Positions 9,578 through 17,509 of a DNA stretch of 64,000 nucleotides are shown one piece after another. The notes below the pieces were generated by a model. The model searched no databases. It was not told the DNA's origin and saw only the letters and a program-made list of their open reading frames with translations. Source of the stretch: Hyphomonadaceae bacterium TMED5 (GTDB lineage: Bacteria; Pseudomonadota; Alphaproteobacteria; Caulobacterales; Hyphomonadaceae); the NCBI GenBank assembly GCA_002173095.1, contig NHBK01000008.1:372001-436000 (forward strand). The letters run 5' to 3'. Both the position numbers and the translations under genes were made by a program. Every line of letters begins with the position of its first letter. The stretch's first letter is position 1.

Positions 9578-9607
9578 TAAGCCGGGACGATAATACATCC
9601 CGGCTTA
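9578..9607 (-). other. 10-bp hairpin between the TonB receptor gene and gspC
   Basis: TAAGCCGGGA and its exact complement flank a 10-nt loop, ending about 10 nt before the gspC start. There is no T-tract after the hairpin in the minus direction, so it is a poor intrinsic terminator. It may be an mRNA stability or processing element separating receptor and gsp segments of one transcript, or it may modulate gspC translation. Confidence 0.6.
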
Positions 9608-9659
9608 ATCCGATAACTACACAATGACTATCAGTAAACCTGACGTGTCAGCGTATGAC

Positions 9660-12335
9660 TTAGAATTCATGCTTAATTCCAAAAGAGAAGCTCTGACCAA
9701 TGTCATACGTATCGACGTATACGGTCACACCGCCACCCTGTTGGTACGCCTCATAATCATCGCCGAGCAGGTTAGATGCATTGAACGAGAATTCATACTC
9801 TGAACCATAAATCTCAAACGGTCGATTATAAACGAAGTCCAGCGTCATAGGTGGTTCTTCCAGAATAGCTGGGAGACCATCTGCGATGGATTCACCTGAA
9901 CGGATACGCTCGCTCGCATAATTGAACAGGATGTTCATTTCAGAACCCGTGTCATTATTGCTGAGACCAAGCTGCAGGTTGAACAGGTGTTCGGATTGCC
10001 CCTGAAGGCGACGTCCGCCATTCAGACGCCCGGATGCATCCACGACAGACGCAACCGGAGAGGTTGGCGTACCACCGTTGATGATGGTCGTACCGTTCGT
10101 GTCGATCTCAGAGTCAGACCAAGTATAGTTGGTTTTGAGCGTGAAATCGCGATTCTCAAAGAAGCCGATATCAGTCCAGTCATACAGTGGCAGAACCTGC
10201 TCATACTCGACTTCGAAACCGTAGAGTTCAGCCGCCGGAACGTTCACAAAGCTGGTGTTTGTCACGTTACCAATATTAACGAGAACTTCCTCGATCGGGT
10301 TTTCCATTTCCTTGTAGAACGCACCCAGCGTCAGGAATTGTCCACGGTCGAAATAATACTCCGCGCGGATGTCATAGTTCGTGATTTCAGCATTCACGAG
10401 GAACGGGTTACCCACGAATGACACGTCCGTTTCAGTGTTCACGAACTGCGTCGGCGCAAGTTCACGGAACTGAGGACGGGTCAGTGTCTGAGAATACCCA
10501 AGGCGAAGCTGGAAGTCCTGGAATGGCGTGAAGGTGATGGTCGCTGCTGGCAGGAAGTCTTCCTTGCTGTCACAGCTGTCATCAGGCTGACGCTCAACAC
10601 AGGCTTCAACGTAATTGCCTTCAGCCGGACCATTGATCGTGACTGTATCAACTGCCTGAAGTGCGGATTCATAACGACCACCAATCGCCGCGCGAATGAA
10701 TGGCGTAATCTGTGTATCCACCTGGAAGTAAGCCGCATCCGTTTCGAGGGTTGCGATATAGGCTTCCGGGAATTGAATGCCGCCGGTTTCCTGAATGGAG
10801 CCCGGGCCGTCATTCGTGAAGAGCGCGTTATAGATATAATCCAGACGGTAGCCTTCAGCGTTATCGAGGCTGCCAATGCCGGTAATATCAAAAATGCGAA
10901 CAGTCGCGTATCGGTCGTTTTCTACATAAGAATAACCACCGGTCAGGTTCACTTCACTGAAGAAGTCACCGTCAAATTCCAGCGGCAGCGTTACGTCCAC
11001 ACCGAAATCGGTCGTATCATCGTTCACGTCGCTGTACTGCACGCGGTTCGCTGAAGGTGAGGACGACAGCGAATACATTGGGCCGTCATTCTCGGAGCGA
11101 TAACGGTTAGAGAGCTGAAATGGCGCATTACGCTGCGCTTCGGAATATGACGCACGCCAATCGACTTCCAGGTTCATCAGATCCGGGAAAATGTGCTCAC
11201 CGCTTGCCTGAGTGGTCCAGAGCTGACGCTCAAACCATTCAAGATAGTCGTCGCGGAAGACACCAGCGTCTTCTTCAGTCGTACCGACAATCGTACGGGC
11301 TTCTTTCTCAGAAGACCGTGTGCCGAGCGCAGTGAATTTGAGCTCATGATCGTTGAAGAGTTCGAAACCGAGAACGCCCAGAGCGTTCACGCCAACTGTA
11401 TTCTGCGTAGAATTACGCTGACGCTGTTCTTCGGCCTCAATCTCAGGACTGTTTGCGGATGGGCGCACAGCCTGACCGCGAATACCAGAACGTGAGGTCC
11501 ACTCATTAGAATAACCAACAGAGCCCAGAATACCCATGGTGATATCTGGCGTAATGTCGAAGCTGTCGCCGCCCGTCATGCCGAAGCCGAAATCGACACC
11601 GATATTGCCAGACTGCATGACCAGAAGAGAAGAATCGTCGGTCAGCGCGCGGCCAAATTCAAAGTTCTCAGACGTCAGGTCAAACCCCGGAAGGTCACGA
11701 GCGCCATCATCGAAACCAAGAATGTCAGTGTCGGACCCATCATACATCAGGCCATGCTTGAGGTTGGTTTCTGTGTCGCCACCAATGTCGAAAGACACTT
11801 CAAAGAAGCTGTCATCAGGAACAGCGCGCGTGCGAATGTCTACAAGGCCACCGCCAAACTCGCCCGGAAGGTTCGGAGAGTAAGTTTTCTGAACAAGAAT
11901 GCCAGAAAGCGCTGAGGTCGGGAAAAGGTCGAGCGGCGCAACGCGACGAAGCGGCGCCGGGCTCGGCAAAGGAGACCCGTTCAGCGTAGCACTTGAATAG
12001 CGCTCATTCAGACCGCGAACATAGACGAATTTGTCGTCGGCGGTCGCAACACCTGCAAGACGGCGCAGCGCAGCAGCAGCATCAGAGTCGCCCTGCAGCT
12101 GGAAATCGCCTGCGTCGAGAAGGCTGGAAACTTCAGAAGATGAGCGGCGCTCATCCGGAATATAGCGATAACGGACCTGAACTGTCTCGAGCGTGCGGGC
12201 TTCCTGCGGCTCGGCAGTATCAACATTCTCTGAGGGAGGCGTAGTGTCCGCCTCTTGCGGGACAGCCGCTGAAGCAAACAGAAAAGACGCACTAGTCAGA
12301 AGCATTGCGCGGACTGGCGATTTACGGGTGATCAT
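9660..12335 (-). CDS. TonB-dependent outer-membrane receptor
   Basis: This 891-residue protein is an active transporter of the outer membrane. It has a signal peptide ending near FASAAVPQ, a TonB-box-like segment ETVQVR, a plug domain with VRGLNERYSSATLNG and LDLFPTSALSGILVQKTY followed by PGEFGGGLVDIRT, and a 22-strand barrel ending in Phe (FGIKHEF). ATG 12335 is chosen because GGGGG precedes it and a signal peptide follows directly. It lies downstream of the duplicated lipoprotein gene and upstream of gspC on the same strand, suggesting the lipoprotein presents a ligand to it. The substrate is unknown; no siderophore, haem or vitamin signature is evident. Confidence 0.92.
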   Translation of the reverse strand: MITRKSPVRAMLLTSASFLFASAAVPQEADTTPPSENVDTAEPQEARTLETVQVRYRYIPDERRSSSEVSSLLDAGDFQLQGDSDAAAALRRLAGVATADDKFVYVRGLNERYSSATLNGSPLPSPAPLRRVAPLDLFPTSALSGILVQKTYSPNLPGEFGGGLVDIRTRAVPDDSFFEVSFDIGGDTETNLKHGLMYDGSDTDILGFDDGARDLPGFDLTSENFEFGRALTDDSSLLVMQSGNIGVDFGFGMTGGDSFDITPDITMGILGSVGYSNEWTSRSGIRGQAVRPSANSPEIEAEEQRQRNSTQNTVGVNALGVLGFELFNDHELKFTALGTRSSEKEARTIVGTTEEDAGVFRDDYLEWFERQLWTTQASGEHIFPDLMNLEVDWRASYSEAQRNAPFQLSNRYRSENDGPMYSLSSSPSANRVQYSDVNDDTTDFGVDVTLPLEFDGDFFSEVNLTGGYSYVENDRYATVRIFDITGIGSLDNAEGYRLDYIYNALFTNDGPGSIQETGGIQFPEAYIATLETDAAYFQVDTQITPFIRAAIGGRYESALQAVDTVTINGPAEGNYVEACVERQPDDSCDSKEDFLPAATITFTPFQDFQLRLGYSQTLTRPQFRELAPTQFVNTETDVSFVGNPFLVNAEITNYDIRAEYYFDRGQFLTLGAFYKEMENPIEEVLVNIGNVTNTSFVNVPAAELYGFEVEYEQVLPLYDWTDIGFFENRDFTLKTNYTWSDSEIDTNGTTIINGGTPTSPVASVVDASGRLNGGRRLQGQSEHLFNLQLGLSNNDTGSEMNILFNYASERIRSGESIADGLPAILEEPPMTLDFVYNRPFEIYGSEYEFSFNASNLLGDDYEAYQQGGGVTVYVDTYDIGQSFSFGIKHEF

Positions 12336-12345
12336 TATTTCCCCC

Positions 12346-12373
12346 AAAAAAGAAAAAAGTGGGACCGTCCCAC
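12346..12373 (-). terminator. Intergenic Rho-independent terminator before the TonB receptor gene
   Basis: Read on the minus strand, GTGGGA and TCCCAC form a 6-bp stem with a 3-nt loop followed by a run of six T, one C and six more T. The T-tract ends about 10 bases before the receptor start codon. A terminator inside an otherwise co-directional pair suggests partial read-through, giving more lipoprotein than receptor. Confidence 0.7.
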
Positions 12374-12396
12374 ATGTTGTCCGAAAAACAGGTGGA

Positions 12397-12417
12397 GCCG
12401 GGAGACACTCTCCCGGC
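12397..12417 (-). other. 9-bp hairpin downstream of the lipoprotein gene
   Basis: GCCGGGAGA and TCTCCCGGC pair perfectly around a 3-nt loop, 15 bp after the lipoprotein stop codon. No T-run follows it directly, so it more likely protects the 3' end of the lipoprotein mRNA than terminates transcription; the terminator 24 bp further on does that job. Confidence 0.6.
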
Positions 12418-12431
12418 CCCTCCAATTGAGT

Positions 12432-15296
12432 TTACTCAGTCAGGTTACCGTCTTCATCGACGGTCCAGCCGATGAACCAGTCGTCAGTTGCGTCAGCAAC
12501 AGCACCAATGTGCGTCGTTGCTTCAAGCGTACCGATGCCCGTTACGTCGTAAGCTGGAACTGCGTTTTCGTTGTCGCCAGGAACAACACCCGGACGGCCC
12601 GCGCGGAAGGTGAAGCCAGACAGGGTCTGAGAACCTTCAACAACATTGTCCGCAGCATCTGGTGCTGGTGGATTGTCGCTGTCGTTGCGGAAGTTGTTGG
12701 TGTTGTCGAGGAACATAGAAGCGATGACGAGGTCACCATTCGTGATGTTGTCGATCGTGGACTGGTCATCAACATCGATACCGTCGTCGAAGCCGACAAT
12801 GATACCGTTGACGATGTTACCAGACATACCGCGGCGAAGAACTGCACCTGCGTCAACTGCGCTATCGCCAGAGTTGATGATGGTGAAGTTAGACAGGTTC
12901 GGAGAAGACACTGGCGTCAGGTCGTTTGGACGCTGGTTGTCACCTTCGATACCGCGTGGGTCATCAGACATGTCGCCTTCGCCCGGATAGACGATTGCGT
13001 ACTGCAGAGAACCCGTCCAGCCGTCAGTCCAGTCGAGAGAGTCATCGCCGCAGCCAAGCGCTACGAGGTGATCTGCAGAAACCGTACCGCCGAAGAATTC
13101 GAAACAGTCATCAAGGTTGTTGAAGACCTGAACGTGAGACACTTCAGTGCCAGAACCAATGCCCTGGAATGCGATGCCGTTCAGCTCGTCTTCATTGGTC
13201 AGGCGAACACCAGCATATTCGACACGGGTGTAGAAGAGCTGACCAGAGTCATCGTCAGACGTTGCGCCGCCGAAGAAGCCGGAAGCACCCTCACCTGATT
13301 TCTCACAGTCGACAGTACCGCCAACAGCTGTTGCATCAGCACAGTCATTGATTGGCGCGCGGCCGTTCAGAACCAGACCACCCCAGATGCCTTTCGTCGT
13401 TGCATCAGCAATCGTAGAGCCATCCAGTACGCCTTTGGACGTGAAGACAACCGGGTTAGCCGCTGTACCGTTAGACAGGATGCGGGAACCACGTGTCACG
13501 ACGAGGTAGTCGTCATTGCCATCAGCAACAACAGTTACGCCTGCATCAATGGTGAGCGTTGCCGAAGCAGAACCCGTAAGTGGGCTTGCTGGGTCTGCAC
13601 CACGGTCAACACCGATGAACACCGGGCTGACGAGTTCGTAAACGATCTGGTCGCCATTCGAGAGACGAATGTCAGAGGTGATCGCGTTGGAACCATCAAT
13701 CTGGCAGAGCAGCTTCTCTTCGCTTGTCGCAGCAACGGTGATTGTGCCTGCGTCTTCAGTACCGGTTGGGCAAACAGCTTCTTCTTCGTCGAAGAGTGTG
13801 CCCGGCAGAGCAAAGCTCGCCCAGTTGCTGTCGAGCGTTTCAGTCGGACCGAATGCACCGATATATTCGATGTTGGAACCGAAGAATGACTGATCAGCCG
13901 CTGGTGCCTGTGCTGGCGTGATGGACGCTTCGGCAGAACCTGGGAAGAAGCCGTCAACCAGAGAACTGTCACGTGCAACAACGTTCATGTCGGCGGTGAA
14001 GGTTGGAACACCGTCATCATCTGTCGCGAATGGTTCGTCCGCATCGATCAGAAGAGATTCGATAACCAGATCGCCATTGTCGAAGTTGGTGAAGGTTTGT
14101 GTGTCATCAACGTCGAGGCCTATAGGAAAGCCTGAAACAACGCCGTTTACAAACGTACCAGCTGTACCACGACGCAGCAGGATACCTTGCTGGTTGCCCG
14201 TGGTGCCGACGAGCGTGAAGTTGGAAATGGTCGGAGAAGACATTGGCGTCAGGTCGTTCGGACGCTGGTTGTCTGCTTCGATGCCACGCGGGTCATCAGA
14301 AGATGGAACTGTAGAACGAACCGCTGCGAATTGCAGACGGCCCGTCCAGCCATCAGTCCAGTCCAGAGAGTCGTCGCCAGCGCCGGTGATGACAACGTAT
14401 TTCGCGTCAACCGTACCGCCGAACCACTCAATGCCGTCATCGAGATTGTTGTGAACCTGAATGTGGTCAACATTCGTGCCGTTACCAACGCCCTGGAACG
14501 CGATGCCGTTCAGTTCGTCTTCGTTGGTGAGACGTGCGCCTGCATATTCAACGATCAGATAAGACAGAGAACCCGAGCTATCAGTTGCATCATCGCCACC
14601 GAAGAAGCCAGATGCGCCCTCACCTGATTTTTCACAGTTCGCGTCGCCGCCGCTTGCAGTTGCGTCTGCGCAATCGTTGATTGGCGCGAAACCGTTGATG
14701 ACCAGACCGCCCCATTGCGCGTTCGTGCCAGCGTCAATGATTGAAGAACCGGTTTCTTCATCGTTGATTGCTGCACGTGCCGTCATGCGAACTGGCGCAG
14801 ACGCCGTACCGTTTACGATCAGCTCAGAACCGCGCGTAACGACCAGATAATCGTCTGTTGCGTTTGCCGTACCAGAAGAAGACGCGCCGAACAGAACTGC
14901 GCCTTCCTCAATGGTGAGTGTCGCAGATGTGCCGCCGTCCTGACCGACGAATACAGGGCCCTGCAGAGCGACATAAACGCCCGCCGGGATTGTGACATCA
15001 GCGGTGATTTCGCCGCCGGTAGACGAACCGAGTGCACAAACGTCAACGCTGGAGAAGCCGTCAGCAGCAACTGCTTCGAATTGTGTTTCAGTTGTACCGG
15101 TTGGGCAGCCAGCCGTTGGAACCAGATTAATGGTAGCCGTTGGAGTAGGTGTAGGCGTCGGCGTAGGTGTCGGAGTTGGTGTCGGTACCGGCGCAGCGGC
15201 GCCAGGAGACGTGATATCTGTGTCGGAACAACCGACGAGTGCGATTGCGGCAGCGCTCGCTAATGCGAGCGAGCGCAGGCTTCCTGCGATCTTCAT
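12432..15296 (-). CDS. Large duplicated surface lipoprotein, T2SS/TonB-receptor linked
   Basis: The 954-residue protein starts with a lipoprotein signal (lipobox ALVGC, Cys23), continues with a Pro-Thr linker of about eight PT units, and then has two copies of a ~445-residue domain, each beginning CPTGT. Shared blocks include RLTNEDELNGIAFQG, DDSLDWTDGWTG, DNQRPNDLTP and CEKSGEGASGFFGG. The spacing of beta-rich blocks suggests a right-handed beta-helix. Similar single-domain proteins are known in Bacteroidota with unknown function. ATG 15296 follows GAGGGG. Ser at +2 after the lipidated Cys predicts outer-membrane sorting. Position before a TonB receptor and a gsp operon suggests surface display and ligand capture (inference). 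In Caulobacter, the lipoprotein ElpS is also encoded beside the T2SS genes; this protein is not obviously its homologue. Confidence 0.85.
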   Translation of the reverse strand: MKIAGSLRSLALASAAAIALVGCSDTDITSPGAAAPVPTPTPTPTPTPTPTPTATINLVPTAGCPTGTTETQFEAVAADGFSSVDVCALGSSTGGEITADVTIPAGVYVALQGPVFVGQDGGTSATLTIEEGAVLFGASSSGTANATDDYLVVTRGSELIVNGTASAPVRMTARAAINDEETGSSIIDAGTNAQWGGLVINGFAPINDCADATASGGDANCEKSGEGASGFFGGDDATDSSGSLSYLIVEYAGARLTNEDELNGIAFQGVGNGTNVDHIQVHNNLDDGIEWFGGTVDAKYVVITGAGDDSLDWTDGWTGRLQFAAVRSTVPSSDDPRGIEADNQRPNDLTPMSSPTISNFTLVGTTGNQQGILLRRGTAGTFVNGVVSGFPIGLDVDDTQTFTNFDNGDLVIESLLIDADEPFATDDDGVPTFTADMNVVARDSSLVDGFFPGSAEASITPAQAPAADQSFFGSNIEYIGAFGPTETLDSNWASFALPGTLFDEEEAVCPTGTEDAGTITVAATSEEKLLCQIDGSNAITSDIRLSNGDQIVYELVSPVFIGVDRGADPASPLTGSASATLTIDAGVTVVADGNDDYLVVTRGSRILSNGTAANPVVFTSKGVLDGSTIADATTKGIWGGLVLNGRAPINDCADATAVGGTVDCEKSGEGASGFFGGATSDDDSGQLFYTRVEYAGVRLTNEDELNGIAFQGIGSGTEVSHVQVFNNLDDCFEFFGGTVSADHLVALGCGDDSLDWTDGWTGSLQYAIVYPGEGDMSDDPRGIEGDNQRPNDLTPVSSPNLSNFTIINSGDSAVDAGAVLRRGMSGNIVNGIIVGFDDGIDVDDQSTIDNITNGDLVIASMFLDNTNNFRNDSDNPPAPDAADNVVEGSQTLSGFTFRAGRPGVVPGDNENAVPAYDVTGIGTLEATTHIGAVADATDDWFIGWTVDEDGNLTE
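12438..15107 (-). repeat. Tandem duplication of a ~1335-bp coding unit
   Basis: Two in-frame copies, about 13773-15107 and 12438-13772, lie head to tail within the lipoprotein gene. The CPTGT codons are 1335 bp apart, and the DNA around 14233 recurs at 12901 with few changes (offset 1332 bp). Identity is high in blocks and low between them, so the duplication is old but selectively conserved, possibly with some gene conversion. Confidence 0.85.
15139..15192 (-). repeat. Hexanucleotide repeat encoding the Pro-Thr linker
   Basis: About eight degenerate 6-bp units (GGTGTx on the plus strand) encode alternating Pro and Thr just after the lipidated Cys. Such linkers hold a domain away from the membrane. 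The slippage-prone repeat could vary in length between strains. Confidence 0.75.
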
Positions 15297-15510
15297 ACGT
15301 TGAGCCCCCTCAAATGAGCTGTTTGCGTTTACTTCAGTCCAGGAGACGGGGCTCGTTGTGTTATTTCCCATGTCTCCGACAAGACTGAGGGAGCGCTTCG
15401 CACACCAACGTAACGGTTTTTTGACGGTCTAAATTTTTTTTCACGGCACAAGATGCGTGTGTTTTTCGCAGCACACAGATTTTATGTTAGCGTTATCATT
15501 GGTGAGATTT

Positions 15511-16137
15511 TCAGGACGGAAGAATAAATCCGCCATAACTCCAGACAATCCAGCATGCTGCACCCAGGAATGGGCCAAACGGCAGATAGACCTTACCGGC
15601 CGCCGGAGTGGGGCCGGTTCGCTTTCTACGGCTTATCTGTAACAAAACTGAGACGAAAATGCCTGCTCCGCTGGCAATCACAAGCAGGAAAGGAAGCGAA
15701 AAAATTCCGGTCCACGCGCAGATTGCGCCCAGAAACTTGGCATCACCCATACCGATTCCGGCCTTTCCGAGCACCGAATCTGACAATGCATGAATCAACC
15801 AGATCAGTCCGTATCCGATCAAAACTGCCAGAATGTGCAACACCAGAGACGCCGAATCCGACAGGGCAATATAGCCAAGACCTGACACCATCATGGGCAG
15901 AGTCAGAATGTCAGGGAGCCGAAACTCACGCAGGTCAAACCAGGTGAGCATCAAAATGAAAGCCAGCAGAACAGCGGACCCTATGCCTGCATAACGCGAC
16001 ACTGAGAACAGAAATCCCCATTGCGATCCCGACCAGAAAGCAAGCATGGCTATCGCTGTGATACAGGCCATCGCTATGCTCGCCGTCATGACAGACAGGC
16101 CGGTCAGCGAATTTGTCTCTTGGGAATTCTCAGCCAC
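15511..16137 (-). CDS. Prepilin peptidase, short single-domain form (GspO role)
   Basis: This polytopic inner-membrane aspartic protease would cleave the leaders of GspG-K. The two catalytic Asp motifs are visible: one in TWFDLREFRLPD and the second in GIGMGDAKF (GxGD type). The N-terminal Cys-rich and methyltransferase-like region of canonical GspO/PilD is missing, as in CpaA/TadV-type enzymes. GTG 16137 with AAAGG upstream is chosen; ATG 16089 is also possible, and a TTG at 16194 would abut the divergent gene. It lies on the same strand as the gsp block, 214 bp before the lipoprotein start, so it is the likely processing enzyme for this T2SS. Confidence 0.85.
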   Translation of the reverse strand: MAENSQETNSLTGLSVMTASIAMACITAIAMLAFWSGSQWGFLFSVSRYAGIGSAVLLAFILMLTWFDLREFRLPDILTLPMMVSGLGYIALSDSASLVLHILAVLIGYGLIWLIHALSDSVLGKAGIGMGDAKFLGAICAWTGIFSLPFLLVIASGAGIFVSVLLQISRRKRTGPTPAAGKVYLPFGPFLGAACWIVWSYGGFILPS

Positions 16138-16194
16138 TCTGGCAGACCTTTCGTCTGACTTGCCGTCACATAATAAATACAGGGAGAAAACCAA

Positions 16195-17406
16195 ATGTCA
16201 GCCGACTACGCTATCAATGGGGATTTTGATCCGGAATTCGGCGCAGTCGCCGACGCTTTTGTCCGCAATTTCGAGACAAATGGCGAAGTCGGAGCCTCCC
16301 TGTGCATTTATCGCCATGGCGAATGCGTCGCGGATATGTGGGGCGGTCACACAGATGAGACCCGCGACACACATTGGGAACAAGACACACTTTCTATTGT
16401 GTATTCCTGCACAAAAGCCGCGACCGCTCTTTGCGCGCATCTGCTCGTCGACCGCGGGCAGCTCAATCTGAATGCCCCGGTTGGTGATTACTGGCCAGAA
16501 TACGCCTGCAATGGAAAAGAGAACACAACAGTTCTCATGATGCTGAACCATGCAGCCGGTGTTCCCGCCTTTCACAACCCAATCAAACAGGGTGGCATGC
16601 TGGACTGGGATTACACAGTCGATCGTATCGCGAAGGAAGAGCCATGGTGGGAACCCGGCACCCGAAATGGATACCACCCGATCATGTTCGGATGGACTGT
16701 CGGTGAACTCGTCAAACGGATCTCCGGAAAATCTCTGGGCACTTTCTTCCGCGAAGAGCTGGCTGAACCTATGGGCGCTGATTTCTGGATCGGACTTCCT
16801 GAAGAACTGGAAGCACGTGTCGCACCCATGATTGCCTACAAGCCAGAACCTGGCACCCAGCTCTCACCCTTCACCATGAAAATGATTGGCGAACCCGACT
16901 CCCTTCAGGGCAAGAGTTTCACAAATAATGGTGGGTTGAATTTCAACGCCCGCGAGACACACGCGGCGGAACTCGGCGGCGCAGGCGGCATAGCCAATGC
17001 CCGAGCCATGGCCAAGCTATTCATGTGCCTTTCCCCGTCGCAACCCATAGAGATGTTCTCCCGCGACCGGATTGCGGCCATGGGTTATGTCTCCACCGCC
17101 ACGCGTGATGATGCCACTTTGATGATCCCTACCCGTTTCGGTCAGGGGTTCATGTGCAGCATGGATAATCGCCACATTCGATTTGGCCATGACGCGTCCT
17201 TTATCATTGGCCAGAATGCCTTTGGTCATGTCGGTATGGGCGGGAGCTGTGTCTTTTTCGACCCTGAATGCGACATGGTCTTTGCCTATTCGATGAACCG
17301 CATGGGTGGGGGTATTCTTCTCAATTCAAGAGGACAAAGCTTAATCGACGCGGCGTATGAATCTCTCGGCTATCAGGGCAATTCGCCCGGATACTGGCTC
17401 CGGTAA
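16195..17406 (+). CDS. Beta-lactamase-fold serine hydrolase (class C/EstB-like esterase)
   Basis: The 403-residue protein belongs to the Beta-lactamase (PF00144) family. The nucleophile motif SxxK reads SCTK in IVYSCTKAATA, near residue 84, and a Tyr-containing second motif lies near NGYHPIMFGW. There is no signal peptide, so it is likely cytoplasmic and an esterase or amidase rather than a resistance enzyme. GGGAG lies before the ATG. It is divergent from the prepilin peptidase with very little space between them and appears monocistronic. Substrate cannot be predicted. Confidence 0.85.
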   Translation: MSADYAINGDFDPEFGAVADAFVRNFETNGEVGASLCIYRHGECVADMWGGHTDETRDTHWEQDTLSIVYSCTKAATALCAHLLVDRGQLNLNAPVGDYWPEYACNGKENTTVLMMLNHAAGVPAFHNPIKQGGMLDWDYTVDRIAKEEPWWEPGTRNGYHPIMFGWTVGELVKRISGKSLGTFFREELAEPMGADFWIGLPEELEARVAPMIAYKPEPGTQLSPFTMKMIGEPDSLQGKSFTNNGGLNFNARETHAAELGGAGGIANARAMAKLFMCLSPSQPIEMFSRDRIAAMGYVSTATRDDATLMIPTRFGQGFMCSMDNRHIRFGHDASFIIGQNAFGHVGMGGSCVFFDPECDMVFAYSMNRMGGGILLNSRGQSLIDAAYESLGYQGNSPGYWLR

Positions 17407-17430
17407 GCAGTTCTGCGTTAACACATTTTA

Positions 17431-17452
17431 GGTCAAATTTGATCGAACGACC
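17431..17452 (+). promoter_or_regulatory. Palindrome upstream of hfsE
   Basis: TCAAATTTGA at 17433-17442 is a perfect palindrome inside GGTCAAATTTGATC, and the flanking GGTC/GACC can pair around it. It lies about 70 bp before hfsE. It resembles an operator or a short hairpin; the binding protein is unknown. Confidence 0.35.
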
Positions 17453-17509
17453 TTACCGAATCTTGTCTCAAATCCGGTAGACCAAACCTGTAACAACAGG
17501 TGGATACGG

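Noticed and set aside
12426-13298. A plus-strand frame of about 290 codons opposite the lipoprotein gene
   Set aside because: Antisense to a well-supported gene; no start context and Val/Asp/Arg-biased composition reflecting the opposite strand.
15144-15190. Short tandem repeat considered as a CRISPR-like or regulatory repeat
   Set aside because: It is an in-frame six-base repeat coding for Pro-Thr, with no spacers.
16195-17406. Beta-lactamase-like gene considered as an antibiotic resistance gene
   Set aside because: No signal peptide is present and the motifs fit esterase-type members of the family; no resistance context or mobile element is nearby.
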